A stretch of 64,000 nt of DNA from Pseudogracilibacillus sp037071985 (GTDB lineage: Bacteria > Bacillota > Bacilli > Bacillales > Amphibacillaceae), in contig NZ_JAXHDF010000011.1 of NCBI RefSeq assembly GCF_037071985.1, forward strand, positions 81,413 through 145,412, in the 5' to 3' direction. Positions within the stretch are counted from its first letter, which is position 1, and every line of letters starts with the position of its first letter. Under the pieces are notes generated by a model. The model saw only the letters and a list, made by a program, of their open reading frames with translations. It did no database searches and was not told the origin of the DNA. Below are positions 1-9,012 of this stretch, piece by piece. The translations under genes and the position numbers were made by a program.

Positions 1-315
1 TTTTCCTCTGAGACCATATAGCCTTCCAAAGTAAGCCAAATTTGCTTTAGCAGTTAATTCTTGATATAGAGCATCGGCCTGAGCCATATATCCAATATGT
101 TTCATAGGCTTCAGAGAAGGTTGCTTTACACCGAGCACGTAGATGTCACCCTCAGTCGGCTTTAGCATTCCAATTAGCGCCTTGATCAATGTCGTTTTTC
201 CAGATCCACTTGGTCCAAGCAAACCGACAATTTCCCCTTTTTCGATCGAAAAGGTAACATGTTGTAAAATAGTCTTTTTACCAAACGATTGTTTTACATT
301 CGTGACATCTATCAT
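1..315 (-). CDS. ABC transporter ATP-binding protein (N-terminal part, cut by window edge)
   Basis: This is the N-terminal 105 residues of an ABC ATPase; the gene runs off the left edge. It starts MIDVTNVKQSFG and has a Walker A loop GPSGSGKTT around residues 34-42, followed by a typical export-type stretch (GYMAQADALYQELTAKANL) before the edge. The type resembles CcmA/drug-export ATPases that work with an ABC-2 permease, which would lie further left. It is divergent from the TetR gene at 473, so that regulator is its likely repressor. Family assignment is secure; the substrate is unknown. Confidence 0.85.
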   Translation of the reverse strand, partial: MIDVTNVKQSFGKKTILQHVTFSIEKGEIVGLLGPSGSGKTTLIKALIGMLKPTEGDIYVLGVKQPSLKPMKHIGYMAQADALYQELTAKANLAYFGRLYGLRGK

Positions 316-344
316 TCTGACACCTCCAAATTAATTAACAGTTG

Positions 345-413
345 TTGTTTATATTACATAACGTTGTATAATTAAAGTATTACATGTTTTATTTTGAATT
401 CAATAATCAAAAT
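345..413 (+). promoter_or_regulatory. Candidate promoter and operator for the tetR gene
   Basis: A TTGTTT (345-350) and a TATAAT (367-372) separated by 16 bp point towards the TetR gene. Downstream, an inverted repeat ATTTTGA-9 nt-TCAAAAT spans 391-413. The position between two divergent genes suits a TetR operator, but the repeat is AT-rich and could be chance. Confidence 0.35.
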
Positions 414-472
414 TAACGATTTGTTCGTTATTTAACAAAACAACCGAATCTGTTTAAAAAGGTGTGAAAAAA

Positions 473-1087
473 TTGACTAAAAAGCAAGATCTGAGGGTAC
501 AGCGAACTAGAAAATCATTGAATCAAGCACTCCTAACCTTGATGGAAAAAAAGAAATTTTCAACGATTACCATCCAAGAACTAGCAAATGAAGCAATGAT
601 TAATCGAGCGACTTTCTATTTACACTACTATGATAAATATGATTTGCTCGAAATATGCGTGAAGGATTATCTTGACGAGATTATGTTAAAACATGTGACG
701 CCGGTTAGACATATTAGAGAAGGCGTCGTTTATACGGATGTTTTTTATGCAATTGTCACGGATATTTTAAAAAGCGTTGAAATTAACGAGCGCTTTTTTC
801 AAATTATGTTTCAATCTAATTGTGATAATCTTATTAAAGATTATTTCATTGAATTAGTGCATGATAAATTCCTACCACAATTAGGAGATATGTTTTCCGG
901 AAGACAATTTGAAAGGCATAAGAACATTACAATTCAGCTAATAGTGTCTGCTATTATAGGAGTGATAACTTGGTGGATAACTTCCGAAGATAGAGAAGGA
1001 CCTGAAGAAATTGCACAGATAGTTGTCGGTGTGATAACTAAAGGACCTGTCTATGTATTAGGATTGAAAATGAGTGAACCAAATTAG
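473..1087 (+). CDS. TetR/AcrR family transcriptional regulator
   Basis: A TetR-type repressor of about 204 residues. The N-terminal helix-turn-helix is clear (TIQELANEAMINRATFYLHY), followed by an all-alpha ligand-binding and dimerisation domain. A TTG at 473 is preferred as start because AAAAGGTG (about 456-463) sits about 8 nt upstream; a GTG at 464 is in frame but overlaps that ribosome binding site. It probably represses itself and the divergent ABC exporter to its left; this is inferred from gene arrangement. Confidence 0.85.
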   Translation: MTKKQDLRVQRTRKSLNQALLTLMEKKKFSTITIQELANEAMINRATFYLHYYDKYDLLEICVKDYLDEIMLKHVTPVRHIREGVVYTDVFYAIVTDILKSVEINERFFQIMFQSNCDNLIKDYFIELVHDKFLPQLGDMFSGRQFERHKNITIQLIVSAIIGVITWWITSEDREGPEEIAQIVVGVITKGPVYVLGLKMSEPN

Positions 1088-1182
1088 TTAATAGTGTGAA
1101 GGTGATTTTCATAGTTTTTATTACAGAAGATTGGTAGGAACACTATGGTAGGTTCATGTTAATTATTTTATCATTCTCTAAA

Positions 1183-1215
1183 TAAAAAAGGAGACAGCGA
1201 TTCGTAGCTGTCCCC
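1183..1215 (-). terminator. Rho-independent terminator of the manganese operon
   Basis: Read on the minus strand, a 9-bp GC-rich stem (1190-1198 with 1207-1215) is followed by a run of T residues (1183-1189). It lies about 70 bp beyond the stop codon of the substrate-binding protein gene. Confidence 0.75.
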
Positions 1216-1287
1216 TTCAGATATTAGAAATTTTCCGGTAGATATAAGAGAGGTATGTCAAAGTCTTCCGGAAAAGACTAATCATTT

Positions 1288-2244
1288 TTACTGTCCAAGT
1301 CCGTTCGTTATCACATCGAGATTGTAATTTAAATATTTAATATACGTATCAACTTCATCCCCTGGATTACCAATTTCGTCAGAGTAAATAGGTTTTTCAT
1401 ATATATCAACGCCCGATTCTTTTGATACAGTTTCCATTGGACGCTCATCTACATTTGATTCAAGAAACAGAATTGGTACATTATGTTCTTTAATAAATGA
1501 AACTAAAGATTTAATTTGCTCTGGGGAACCATTTTCTTCTGTATCCACTTTCCAAATACATGCTTCTCCCATATCATATCGGTCAAGCATATATTGGAAC
1601 GCACACTCACTTGTAACGAGCGTTTTATTTTCTTCAGGTAAATCACTAAATTGTTGAGCGTAATTTTGCTCAATTTCGTTCAAACGATCTAAATAATCAG
1701 TTGCTCTTTCTTCGTAATAATCTTTATTATCAGGGTCCACTTCAATAAATGCATCGCGCATATCTTCTACCATATGAATCCCGACAACAGGGTCAATAAA
1801 TGAATGTGGATTTATCTCTTCTTCTTTTGTCGATTCGTCTATAAGATACATTGGCTCGATTCGCTCTGTTAAGCTAAAAACTTTAGATTCATCTTGCCCT
1901 ACGGAATCTAATAATTTAAAGAACCAACCATCTTTTCCTCCTTCAAGGTTCATACCATTATAAAAAAGAATATCTGCATCGGTAGCTTTTTTTATATCTT
2001 CTGGAAGTGGTTCATATTCATGCGGATCCGTTCCTGTAGGCACTAAGTTATGAACTTCCACTTTATCACCACCAACTTCTCGTACCATGTCGGTAATGAT
2101 GGTAAACGATGAAACGACTTGCAACTTATCTCCACTATTTTCTTCTTCATCGTTATTATTTGTTGAGGTATTATCCCCTCCACAAGCCACAAGTATAACA
2201 AGTGCAAAACTTGCGACTAAAATTAGCTTTAATAACTTCCTCAT
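1288..2244 (-). CDS. mntA: Manganese-type ABC transporter substrate-binding lipoprotein
   Basis: A cluster A-I (TroA/PsaA/ZnuA family) metal-binding lipoprotein of 318 residues. The signal peptide ends in the lipobox LVAC with the lipidated Cys at about residue 21. Four metal ligands can be picked by alignment with PsaA: His75 (DPHEYEP), His147 (NPHSFIDP), Glu213 (TSECAF) and Asp289 (YSDEIG). A Glu rather than His at the third position is the pattern of manganese/iron binders, and the long His-rich loop of ZnuA is absent. Last gene of an operon with its ATPase and permease. It captures Mn2+ outside the membrane and hands it to the permease. Metal preference is inferred from the ligand set. 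Confidence 0.88.
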   Translation of the reverse strand: MRKLLKLILVASFALVILVACGGDNTSTNNNDEEENSGDKLQVVSSFTIITDMVREVGGDKVEVHNLVPTGTDPHEYEPLPEDIKKATDADILFYNGMNLEGGKDGWFFKLLDSVGQDESKVFSLTERIEPMYLIDESTKEEEINPHSFIDPVVGIHMVEDMRDAFIEVDPDNKDYYEERATDYLDRLNEIEQNYAQQFSDLPEENKTLVTSECAFQYMLDRYDMGEACIWKVDTEENGSPEQIKSLVSFIKEHNVPILFLESNVDERPMETVSKESGVDIYEKPIYSDEIGNPGDEVDTYIKYLNYNLDVITNGLGQ

Positions 2245-2303
2245 TGTTCCCTTACTCTCCTTTGATTAGTAATATATTTTCCAACTTTCCACGAACAAAC
2301 AGA

Positions 2304-3164
2304 TTACTTTCCAATGGCGACTTTACGTTTGTTTTTTTGAAGCATACGCCAAAAAGTTCCTTGTCTCGGTGAAAAGAGAAATACAATTATAAATATTGTA
2401 GTTGTAGCTAATACAATGATCGGTCCTGATGGTAAATTGTATAAAAAGCTAAAATAAAGACCCAGTATAGATGAAAGAGCACCAAATGATGCAGCTAAAA
2501 AGATCATGATCGATAAACGATTTGTTAATAAATAAGCGGTTGATGCAGGGGTAATTAACATTGATACAACTAGAATGACCCCGACGGTTTGTAAAGATGC
2601 AACCGTTACTAACGTCAATAAGACCATAATTCCATAATGAATCAATCGTACTTTTAACCCATACGCTGCTGCCATTGTTTCATCAAAACTTGATACGAGC
2701 AATTCTTTATAAAATAAGAATACTGACAGTAATACAATTGCTCCAACGATTAACGTAATTAGCATATCTGACGTGCGTACAGATAATACGTTACCGAATA
2801 ATATTTGGGTTAGGTCAGTTGCACTTTGGGCAGCGGTAATTAATACAATTCCTAGAGCGAACATTGCCGAGAAGACTAGACCAATCGAAGAATCGTTTTT
2901 TATCCGGCTGTTTTGGCTGATTACTCCAATTCCTAAAGCAGTCAATACACCTGTAATAGCTGCACCATAAAAATAATTGATACCTAGCATATATGAAATG
3001 GCAACGCCAGGTAAGACTGCATGAGAGATTGCGTCTCCCATTAGTGCCATTCCACGAAGTACAATAAAACTTCCGATCACTCCGCAAATAATTCCTACCA
3101 TTATGGAAGTAATAAATGCTTTTTGTAAAAATTCATATGTCATTAAATCGTGAATAAATTCCAT
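2304..3164 (-). CDS. mntC: Manganese-type ABC transporter permease
   Basis: An ABC-3 family integral membrane protein of about 286 residues with eight or nine predicted helices, typical of MntC/ZnuB. The reading frame is open further upstream, but the start used here is the ATG at 3164, which overlaps the ATPase stop codon as TAATG and has GGGGGTAGGTG just upstream; this implies translational coupling. It forms the membrane channel for the metal. Only one permease gene is present, whereas B. subtilis MntABCD has two, so the transporter is likely a homodimer. Confidence 0.88.
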   Translation of the reverse strand: MEFIHDLMTYEFLQKAFITSIMVGIICGVIGSFIVLRGMALMGDAISHAVLPGVAISYMLGINYFYGAAITGVLTALGIGVISQNSRIKNDSSIGLVFSAMFALGIVLITAAQSATDLTQILFGNVLSVRTSDMLITLIVGAIVLLSVFLFYKELLVSSFDETMAAAYGLKVRLIHYGIMVLLTLVTVASLQTVGVILVVSMLITPASTAYLLTNRLSIMIFLAASFGALSSILGLYFSFLYNLPSGPIIVLATTTIFIIVFLFSPRQGTFWRMLQKNKRKVAIGK

Positions 3165-3907
3165 TACACACCTACCCCCAATCCTTGAGGGAAAGAAAGA
3201 TTCATATTGTAGCAACGTTTCATATTTTCTGTTCGGAATACTTTTTTTACTGGTCCTGCTCCAAATAATTCCTTGTTAATTAGGATGAGATCATCAAAAT
3301 AATGCTCCACCTTCGACAAGTCATGATGGACGACGAAAATTGTTTTGCCCGCATCACGTAAACTTTTAAGAATATTAATAATCACTTCTTCACTGGCGAC
3401 ATCAATTCCAACAAAGGGTTCATCTAAAAAAAAGAAGTCCGCTTTTTGTGCCAATGCACGGGCAAGGAAGACACGTTGTTGTTGTCCACCGGAAAGTTCA
3501 GCGATTTGCCTATTGCTAAAATCTTTCATCCCAACTTCTTCTAAACATTGAGCCGCTAATTCCTTATCCTTTTTACTTGGACGTCTAAACAAGCCAAGAT
3601 TAGGAAATGTACCGAGCAGTACTGTATCTTTTACAATGATTGGAAAATCCCAATCAATATTGCTCCGTTGTGGTACATAAGCTATTTTTTTTCGTACATT
3701 GTCAATAGGCTTACCACATATTTCTACTTTTCCACTGTCTTTTGATATGAGGCCGAGCGCTGCTTTCATCAGCGTTGATTTTCCTGCTCCGTTTGGACCG
3801 ATAATTCCAATTAAATTCCCAGTCTTAAACGAAAATGAAATATCTTTTAAAACTTCATTACCGTAATAAGATACGCTTAAGTTTTCAACATTTATTGTAT
3901 CTTGCAT
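3164..3907 (-). CDS. mntB: Manganese-type ABC transporter ATP-binding protein
   Basis: A 247-residue ATPase with all hallmarks: Walker A GPNGAGKST around residue 37, signature LSGGQQQR, Walker B FFFLDEP and the switch His in VVHHDLS. It is first in the operon with the permease and lipoprotein. The ATG at 3907 has AAGGTGAAATA upstream. It is of the MntB/ZnuC type and supplies energy for metal uptake. The perfect inverted repeat upstream suggests metal-responsive repression. Confidence 0.9.
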   Translation of the reverse strand: MQDTINVENLSVSYYGNEVLKDISFSFKTGNLIGIIGPNGAGKSTLMKAALGLISKDSGKVEICGKPIDNVRKKIAYVPQRSNIDWDFPIIVKDTVLLGTFPNLGLFRRPSKKDKELAAQCLEEVGMKDFSNRQIAELSGGQQQRVFLARALAQKADFFFLDEPFVGIDVASEEVIINILKSLRDAGKTIFVVHHDLSKVEHYFDDLILINKELFGAGPVKKVFRTENMKRCYNMNLSFPQGLGVGV

Positions 3908-3978
3908 TATTTCACCTTCTCACAAATGTTTATATTTATATATATATTCACCTTACACTAAAGTTTTTACCATGTGCA

Positions 3979-4019
3979 ACTTTTACTAAATACATAGTAA
4001 TATATTTTTTAGTAAAAGT
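3979..4019. promoter_or_regulatory. Perfect 12-bp inverted repeat upstream of the manganese operon
   Basis: ACTTTTACTAAA at 3979-3990 is exactly mirrored by TTTAGTAAAAGT at 4008-4019, with 17 bp between them, giving arms about 29 bp (three helical turns) apart. The position, 70-110 bp before the ATPase start, is right for an operator. It is not an obvious copy of the B. subtilis MntR box, so the binding protein is unknown; a DtxR/MntR-type regulator is the natural guess. Confidence 0.5.
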
Positions 4020-4123
4020 AAATCCTTATATGTAAATTTTTAAAAAAATTTTTGGATCATAGTTTATGTGAAGGTTTTTCAGCGGGACTATTTATCTCTC
4101 ATTAATAATCATTTTCAATACGC

Positions 4124-4153
4124 AAAAAAACCCTGCAAACGATAGATGCAGGG
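4124..4153 (-). terminator. Rho-independent terminator of the CDF transporter gene
   Basis: On the minus strand a CCCTGCA/TGCAGGG stem (4131-4137 with 4147-4153) is followed by seven T residues. It lies 17 bp past the stop codon of the CDF gene. Confidence 0.85.
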
Positions 4154-4169
4154 TAAAAAATATGTTACG

Positions 4170-5060
4170 TTACGGCTGGTATGGATTTATATGCACTAAC
4201 ACATCTTCTACTTCTTTATGTGTATCAAGTAGGGCTTGTTTTGCATTTGCTGCAATGGTATGGCCTTCCTCAACTGTTATGTTTGGATCTACACTCAATT
4301 TAATGTCGATGATCACATAACTCCCATGGGTCCGCGCCAATAATTGATCAATGCGTAAAACACCGTCAATTGCGAGTACAGTTTTTTTATAGATTTCAAT
4401 TTCATCTTCTTCCAAAACCTTTTCTAAAATAACAGTAGCAGAACCCTTAATTAATTGATACCCGACTTTGATAACAATGACTGAAACGATAATTCCAGCA
4501 ACAGCATCTCCGTATACAAGGAAAGGTAAATTAAACTTCTCACCAAGTAATGCTAGTCCAACCCCAGCTAAAGCGGCTAATGAAGATAATGAGTCGGAAC
4601 GATGATGCCATGCTTCACTTATTAATGCAGTACTTTGATATTTTTTTCCGAGGTAAAATTTATAATAAAATAGGATTTCTTTAATGACAATGGAAATAAG
4701 TAAGATGATCAATGCAAGTGTTCCAGGTGCTTTCGGAAGCTCTCCGAAAAATACTTTTAGAGAAGATACACTTATCTCAATTCCTACAACAATGAGTAGT
4801 AGGGCAACGATAATCGAGGCAATATTTTCCGCTTTGCCATGCCCATAGGGATGCTCCTCATCTGGTGGCTTATTTGAAATCCTTACAGCAAATAGTATGA
4901 CTGCAGAGCCGACTATGTCTGATGCCGAATGGAGTGCATCTGCAAGTAACGCTCGGCTGCCGGATAATATACCGCCAATGACCTTTATGATTGTTAAAAA
5001 AATGTTTACGATAATGCCAACCCAAGTAGCTATAATAATTGCTCGAGAATTTTCGCGCAT
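4170..5060 (-). CDS. Cation diffusion facilitator family metal exporter
   Basis: A CDF transporter of 296 residues: six membrane helices then a cytoplasmic ferredoxin-like dimerisation domain (about residues 210-296). Metal-site motifs are HSASD in helix 2 and HHRSD in helix 5, both of HxxxD form, as in zinc-type CDF members. Overall sequence (SNKPPDEEHPYGHGKAE) resembles the B. subtilis YdfM/MneP group of manganese exporters. It exchanges cytoplasmic metal for protons. It has its own terminator and is not in the manganese operon, although the proximity to it is suggestive. Metal specificity is unresolved. Confidence 0.85.
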   Translation of the reverse strand: MRENSRAIIIATWVGIIVNIFLTIIKVIGGILSGSRALLADALHSASDIVGSAVILFAVRISNKPPDEEHPYGHGKAENIASIIVALLLIVVGIEISVSSLKVFFGELPKAPGTLALIILLISIVIKEILFYYKFYLGKKYQSTALISEAWHHRSDSLSSLAALAGVGLALLGEKFNLPFLVYGDAVAGIIVSVIVIKVGYQLIKGSATVILEKVLEEDEIEIYKKTVLAIDGVLRIDQLLARTHGSYVIIDIKLSVDPNITVEEGHTIAANAKQALLDTHKEVEDVLVHINPYQP

Positions 5061-5310
5061 GATGTCATCCCTTTCTATTTACTCCTTCTTATCGTAACAG
5101 GTAAAAGTAGTGTGGGTCTATAGCAATGATGTTTAAAATAGAAACATCGAAAGGGGAAGTCAATTATGTTTACTGAAGTGAAAAAATCTAGTTGTAATCA
5201 ATGATTAGTTTGGTCAAAACCTAATCGGTTCATGCAAGAATCGGAACGTGTAAAATTCAGTTAATCCTGTTAGACTAAAGGTAGACATACATAAGCAAGG
5301 AGGAAAAAAC

Positions 5311-6207
5311 GTGAAGTTACTAACATTTTATAAAAAAGGAGTACCAGCATTAGGAGTAAAAACAAAAGCAGGTATTATTGATGTTGCAGCTGCTTTAGAA
5401 GTTTTTCCCGAAAATGGAGTTTTCACCGACATAATGGAATTGATAAACGGCGGGGAAGAAGCGGTAAGAAGATTGCAGCAATTTATTAATTCATTGGATG
5501 ATAAAGGAGCAGGATTTGTCAAAAAAGAAGCAGAGATCGAGTGGGGACCGGCCATAACAAAACCAAGTAAAATTCTCTGTGTTGGATTAAATTATCGGAA
5601 GCACGCAGATGAAACTAAGTTACCGTATCCGAAAGTGCCGATCTTATTTAATAAATTTGATAACGCTTTAACAGGCCACCAAAGTGAAATAGAAGTCCCT
5701 CGTACAACAGAACGCCTTGATCATGAAGTTGAATTAGGTATTGTCATTGGTAAGACAGGAAAGCATATTGATGAAAAAGATGCACTTGATTATGTGTTTG
5801 GATATTGCACAACAAATGATCTATCAGCCCGTGATATTCAAAAAAGTACATCTCAATGGATGGTAGGAAAAACAAATGATGGTTTTGCGCCAGTTGGCCC
5901 ATATTTAGTTACGAAGGATGAGATAGATAATCCGAATGATTTAAAACTGACAACAACGGTAAACGGGGAAGTAAGACAAAACTCTACGACTGCCGATATG
6001 ATTTTTAGTTGTGAACATATAATCAGTCACATATCGAAATTTATGACGTTAAAACCTGGTGATTTAATTATGACTGGAACTCCAGAAGGCGTTATTATTG
6101 GAAGACCGATGAAAGAGCGGGTCTATTTGCAGCCGGGAGATAAGGTTACTGTAGAGGTGGAAAAATTAGGAGCTTTGACAAATACCTTTATTGAAGATAA
6201 TGAATAA
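5311..6207 (+). CDS. Fumarylacetoacetate hydrolase family protein, YisK type
   Basis: A 298-residue FAH-fold enzyme. The core starts at ILCVGLNYRKHADE and carries the divalent-metal triad of the family, with acidic residues in DHEVELGIVIG and in TNDLSARD, plus the ending TGTPEGV. It matches YisK-like proteins of Bacillus, which have oxaloacetate decarboxylase or acylpyruvase-like activity. The start is a GTG at 5311 with AAGGAGG at 5298-5304. It is a single gene closed by a terminator. Which 2-oxo/enol acid it cleaves cannot be told from the sequence. Confidence 0.85.
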   Translation: MKLLTFYKKGVPALGVKTKAGIIDVAAALEVFPENGVFTDIMELINGGEEAVRRLQQFINSLDDKGAGFVKKEAEIEWGPAITKPSKILCVGLNYRKHADETKLPYPKVPILFNKFDNALTGHQSEIEVPRTTERLDHEVELGIVIGKTGKHIDEKDALDYVFGYCTTNDLSARDIQKSTSQWMVGKTNDGFAPVGPYLVTKDEIDNPNDLKLTTTVNGEVRQNSTTADMIFSCEHIISHISKFMTLKPGDLIMTGTPEGVIIGRPMKERVYLQPGDKVTVEVEKLGALTNTFIEDNE

Positions 6208-6217
6208 AATGAAAAAA

Positions 6218-6247
6218 AGAATCTGCATTAAGAGCAGATTCTTTTTT
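6218..6247. terminator. Bidirectional terminator between convergent genes
   Basis: A 9-bp stem AGAATCTGC/GCAGATTCT with a short loop is flanked by an A run on the left and a T run on the right, so it can serve both the FAH gene (plus) and the DUF4190 gene (minus). Confidence 0.85.
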
Positions 6248-6252
6248 AGTAA

Positions 6253-6528
6253 TTAATACCCTGCTGCAGCTAAGAAAATGAAAAAAATAAAAGATAGAAT
6301 TATTAAGATTTGTGCTAGAATACCGATAATTCCACAAATTAAGCCTGCAAGTGCCATTCCGTTCCCTTTTTCATTCGTTACTTTAATTGCTTTTTTAGCT
6401 TTTACATAGTAGACGATAGCAATAATACCTAAAATGAATCCAACCCATGGGATAACAAGAGATAATATTCCAAGAACTAAAGCAATAATTGCGTTGGTAT
6501 TCGTTGTTTGTGTCTGAACGTCAGTCAT
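6253..6528 (-). CDS. DUF4190 domain membrane protein
   Basis: A 91-residue protein with a short polar N-terminus rich in Thr/Gln/Asn, then two glycine-rich membrane hairpins (IIALVLGILSLVIPWVGFIL and GMALAGLICGIIGILAQIL) separated by a basic loop. This is the standard architecture of DUF4190 proteins in Firmicutes, whose function is unknown. The ATG has GGAGAGG upstream. It stands alone, facing the FAH gene. Confidence 0.8.
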   Translation of the reverse strand: MTDVQTQTTNTNAIIALVLGILSLVIPWVGFILGIIAIVYYVKAKKAIKVTNEKGNGMALAGLICGIIGILAQILIILSFIFFIFLAAAGY

Positions 6529-6701
6529 ATGTACCTCTCCTTTCTGTATAAATTTCTATTTAACTTTACCATAATAACATATAAATCTCTGATATTTTTT
6601 TAAAAAATATAAATATGTATAAAGTCACAGTCATTAGGTCTGATGTATAAGCAAATCCCCTATGCTATAATATGACAATCATTGCAAGTAAATGGGGGAA
6701 A

Positions 6702-7622
6702 ATGGTGAAAAGACTTATTCTGTTGATTAGCGGTTTTGTTTTTCTAACTGGTTGTTCATCGATGTTAGATAATATACTTAGTGAAACTTTGGAGAAAGAA
6801 GAATCTACAGAAGTCGTTGCCGAAGAGCCACAAGATAATGAAGAAGAAGGTATATCAGAGGAAGGGTTTTGGACGAATTACGGGGTAGATACGATCGAAG
6901 AATTTTACGAATTACCGGAAATTGTTGAAACATTGACCATTCCGACGATCGATATAGATTCTCTATTTGGAGAGGATGGGAATTATAAGTATGAACATAC
7001 CGAACGTGAAGTAGTGGAGAAGTTCATGGACGAGGAAGGAAGAATTTATTTTGATTTTGATGAACATCCAATCCGCAGTGTAAAAGAAATGGATAACAAT
7101 ATTTCTCATATAATGAATTATAGCGATGCTTATATTGATACAATTGAGGCAAAGGCTTACGTTTTACCAGATGATATGATTGATGGAGCATATACTCTAT
7201 TTATTTCGAATCCTCCATCCGAAGTAAACCAAACAGATACATCAGCGTACCGTTCATGGGAAGAAGCGACCAACTTAGAACGAGCTATTATTCAAATTGT
7301 CAATCTGACTGGACCTCTTATCAATGATTTAGGAGTAATGATTGAGAACGATTTATATGAAAGTTCAAGTTTTGATTATATATTAAATGAGTTCTACCAA
7401 TTAGGGAGTCCTACAGTTATAATTCCCGCTCCTCAAACGTTTTATGATACGCAATTATATGAGAATATGCAGATGATGCATGCTCTTTGGGGTGAAGTTG
7501 GTAAATTTGAGTATTCCGAAGATCGTAAGGAAGAATTTGACGAATTGTATACTAAATTGAGGCAAGAAACGAATAATTTAATTGTTCGAGTCAATCGCAC
7601 ATTAAGTGAAGATTTAGATTAG
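6702..7622 (+). CDS. Hypothetical lipoprotein
   Basis: A lipoprotein of about 306 residues: basic N-terminus, hydrophobic segment, and lipobox LTGC. The mature part opens with an acidic Glu-rich linker and then a soluble domain I do not recognise. An upstream in-frame ATG at 6672 is rejected because a good TATAAT (6666-6671) overlaps it, placing that codon upstream of the transcript start. ATG 6702 and GTG 6705 both follow GGGGGA; the GTG has the better spacing. Probably a surface protein of unknown role. Confidence 0.7.
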   Translation: MVKRLILLISGFVFLTGCSSMLDNILSETLEKEESTEVVAEEPQDNEEEGISEEGFWTNYGVDTIEEFYELPEIVETLTIPTIDIDSLFGEDGNYKYEHTEREVVEKFMDEEGRIYFDFDEHPIRSVKEMDNNISHIMNYSDAYIDTIEAKAYVLPDDMIDGAYTLFISNPPSEVNQTDTSAYRSWEEATNLERAIIQIVNLTGPLINDLGVMIENDLYESSSFDYILNEFYQLGSPTVIIPAPQTFYDTQLYENMQMMHALWGEVGKFEYSEDRKEEFDELYTKLRQETNNLIVRVNRTLSEDLD

Positions 7623-7725
7623 TAATTGGTTTTGAAGCATTAATTATTCGTTAGCACTTGTTTAATTGACTTTCGTTATATTCAATTGTAAACTATATGG
7701 TGAGAAAAATTATTGAGGTGACGAG

Positions 7726-8013
7726 ATGATACAGGCAACTTTAACAATCGGTGCTGTTTTAACAGTAGCATTACTTCTTGTAAGTATTATTCTTGTAAAA
7801 GTAACGCCAAAGAAAAGTTATGCTACATATTTCCCTGGATTTATTTTCTTTGCAGCAGGTCTTATTCTTTTATTATTTGCAACAATCTTAGATCGTATCT
7901 GGATCATGGGTGCAGGTTTAGGTGGTTGGGGAATTGCATGTTTATTTGCAGCCGTAATCAGCTTAATGGTAACAGCGATATTCGATACTTTCAGACAAGA
8001 AAAGACTGCGTAA
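7726..8013 (+). CDS. Small membrane protein, possibly YesK-like
   Basis: A 95-residue protein with three or four membrane helices and a short charged C-terminus (FDTFRQEKTA). The start has GAGGTGA at 7714-7720. Length and topology recall the YesK-like small membrane proteins of Bacillus, but I cannot prove homology. Monocistronic, with its own terminator. Function unknown. Confidence 0.7.
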   Translation: MIQATLTIGAVLTVALLLVSIILVKVTPKKSYATYFPGFIFFAAGLILLLFATILDRIWIMGAGLGGWGIACLFAAVISLMVTAIFDTFRQEKTA

Positions 8014-8020
8014 TGAAAAT

Positions 8021-8060
8021 AAAAGCTTGTTCAACCATTCATCAGGTTACAAGCTTTTTT
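8021..8060. terminator. Terminator, probably bidirectional
   Basis: AAAAGCTTGT (8021-8030) pairs with ACAAGCTTTT, followed by a T run on the plus strand; the A-rich left flank gives a weaker T run on the minus strand. It ends the small membrane protein gene and may also stop transcripts from cvfB. Confidence 0.8.
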
Positions 8061-8151
8061 ATTTTGCCCATTTTTTGTTCTAAAGACGGAAAGTCTCGGC
8101 ATAGTATTTATTTAACTTTTCTCATATCGATAATATGTAGTCTGCTTTCCT

Positions 8152-9012
8152 CTACTCTTTATTTTTCAGTAAAAATGTTTGCCCATCCCTTTGTTCGATT
8201 ATACGTTCTTTCATTAATCGACCGAGCGCTCGCTTAAATGCAGATTTACTCATTTGGAATGTTTTTCGAATTGCTTCTGGTTCACTTCGATCACCAAATG
8301 GCATATTCCCATCCTTTAATTTTAAATATGCTAAAACTTTTTCCGCATCATCATCCATTCGCTCATGTTTCAATGGCATTAGAGAAATATTTAACGTTCC
8401 ATCTTCCTTTACTTCAATAACCCTTCCGGTAACTTTTTCTCCAAGACGAGGTTCTTTCTCTAGTTCTGTATGATGGATAAATCCGCGGAAATTTTCATCG
8501 GTAATGATCACTATACCTTCACGGTCTACTCGAATTGCTCGACCGGTAACTTCATCGTTTAATTCAATTTCTGTAGCGAACCCATATAAGTCGTTGAAGA
8601 CTTTCTGGGAAGCAGGGACTGCAAGTAAACGCCCCTTTTTATCAAGTGATAAAGTGACATACAGTTGATCATCAGGGAGGGGCCAGGCAGTTTGAAATAA
8701 AGGAAGATCATCACTGGAAACAAGTACTTCTTCAGCCATTCCAATATCTACAAATACACCCAAATTCGGAATAACATCCTTTACTTTCACCCAATCATAA
8801 CTCCCAATGATCATTTTAGGAAGTTGCATTGTTGCTAACAGATTCCCTTGTCTGTCATGATATAAAAAGACATCGATCAATTGTCCCACTTCTACTTCAC
8901 CTATAATAAAGTCGAATGGCAATGTGGCTGTAATTCCTGATTTTTTTACTTGATAACTAGTTTGCGTTTTATTAGAAACGTTCATTGTATGTATAGTTCC
9001 AACCTCTAACAT
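8152..9012 (-). CDS. cvfB: S1 RNA-binding domain protein CvfB (YitL)
   Basis: A protein of about 286 residues of the CvfB/YitL family: three S1-like OB domains followed by a C-terminal winged helix (from about residue 225, ending SAFKRALGRLMKERIIEQRDG). CvfB is an RNA-binding virulence and stress regulator in Staphylococcus aureus. The open frame reaches 9081, but the ATG at 9012 (MLEVGTIHTM) matches the family N-terminus and has AAGAAGG upstream. Single gene on the minus strand. Confidence 0.9.
   Translation of the reverse strand: MLEVGTIHTMNVSNKTQTSYQVKKSGITATLPFDFIIGEVEVGQLIDVFLYHDRQGNLLATMQLPKMIIGSYDWVKVKDVIPNLGVFVDIGMAEEVLVSSDDLPLFQTAWPLPDDQLYVTLSLDKKGRLLAVPASQKVFNDLYGFATEIELNDEVTGRAIRVDREGIVIITDENFRGFIHHTELEKEPRLGEKVTGRVIEVKEDGTLNISLMPLKHERMDDDAEKVLAYLKLKDGNMPFGDRSEPEAIRKTFQMSKSAFKRALGRLMKERIIEQRDGQTFLLKNKE

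Noticed and set aside
5166..5264. ATG after AAAGGGGAAG starting an 11-codon frame that continues after one TGA to 33 codons
   Set aside because: Too short and interrupted; may be the promoter region of the FAH gene or a tiny relic. No supporting homology.
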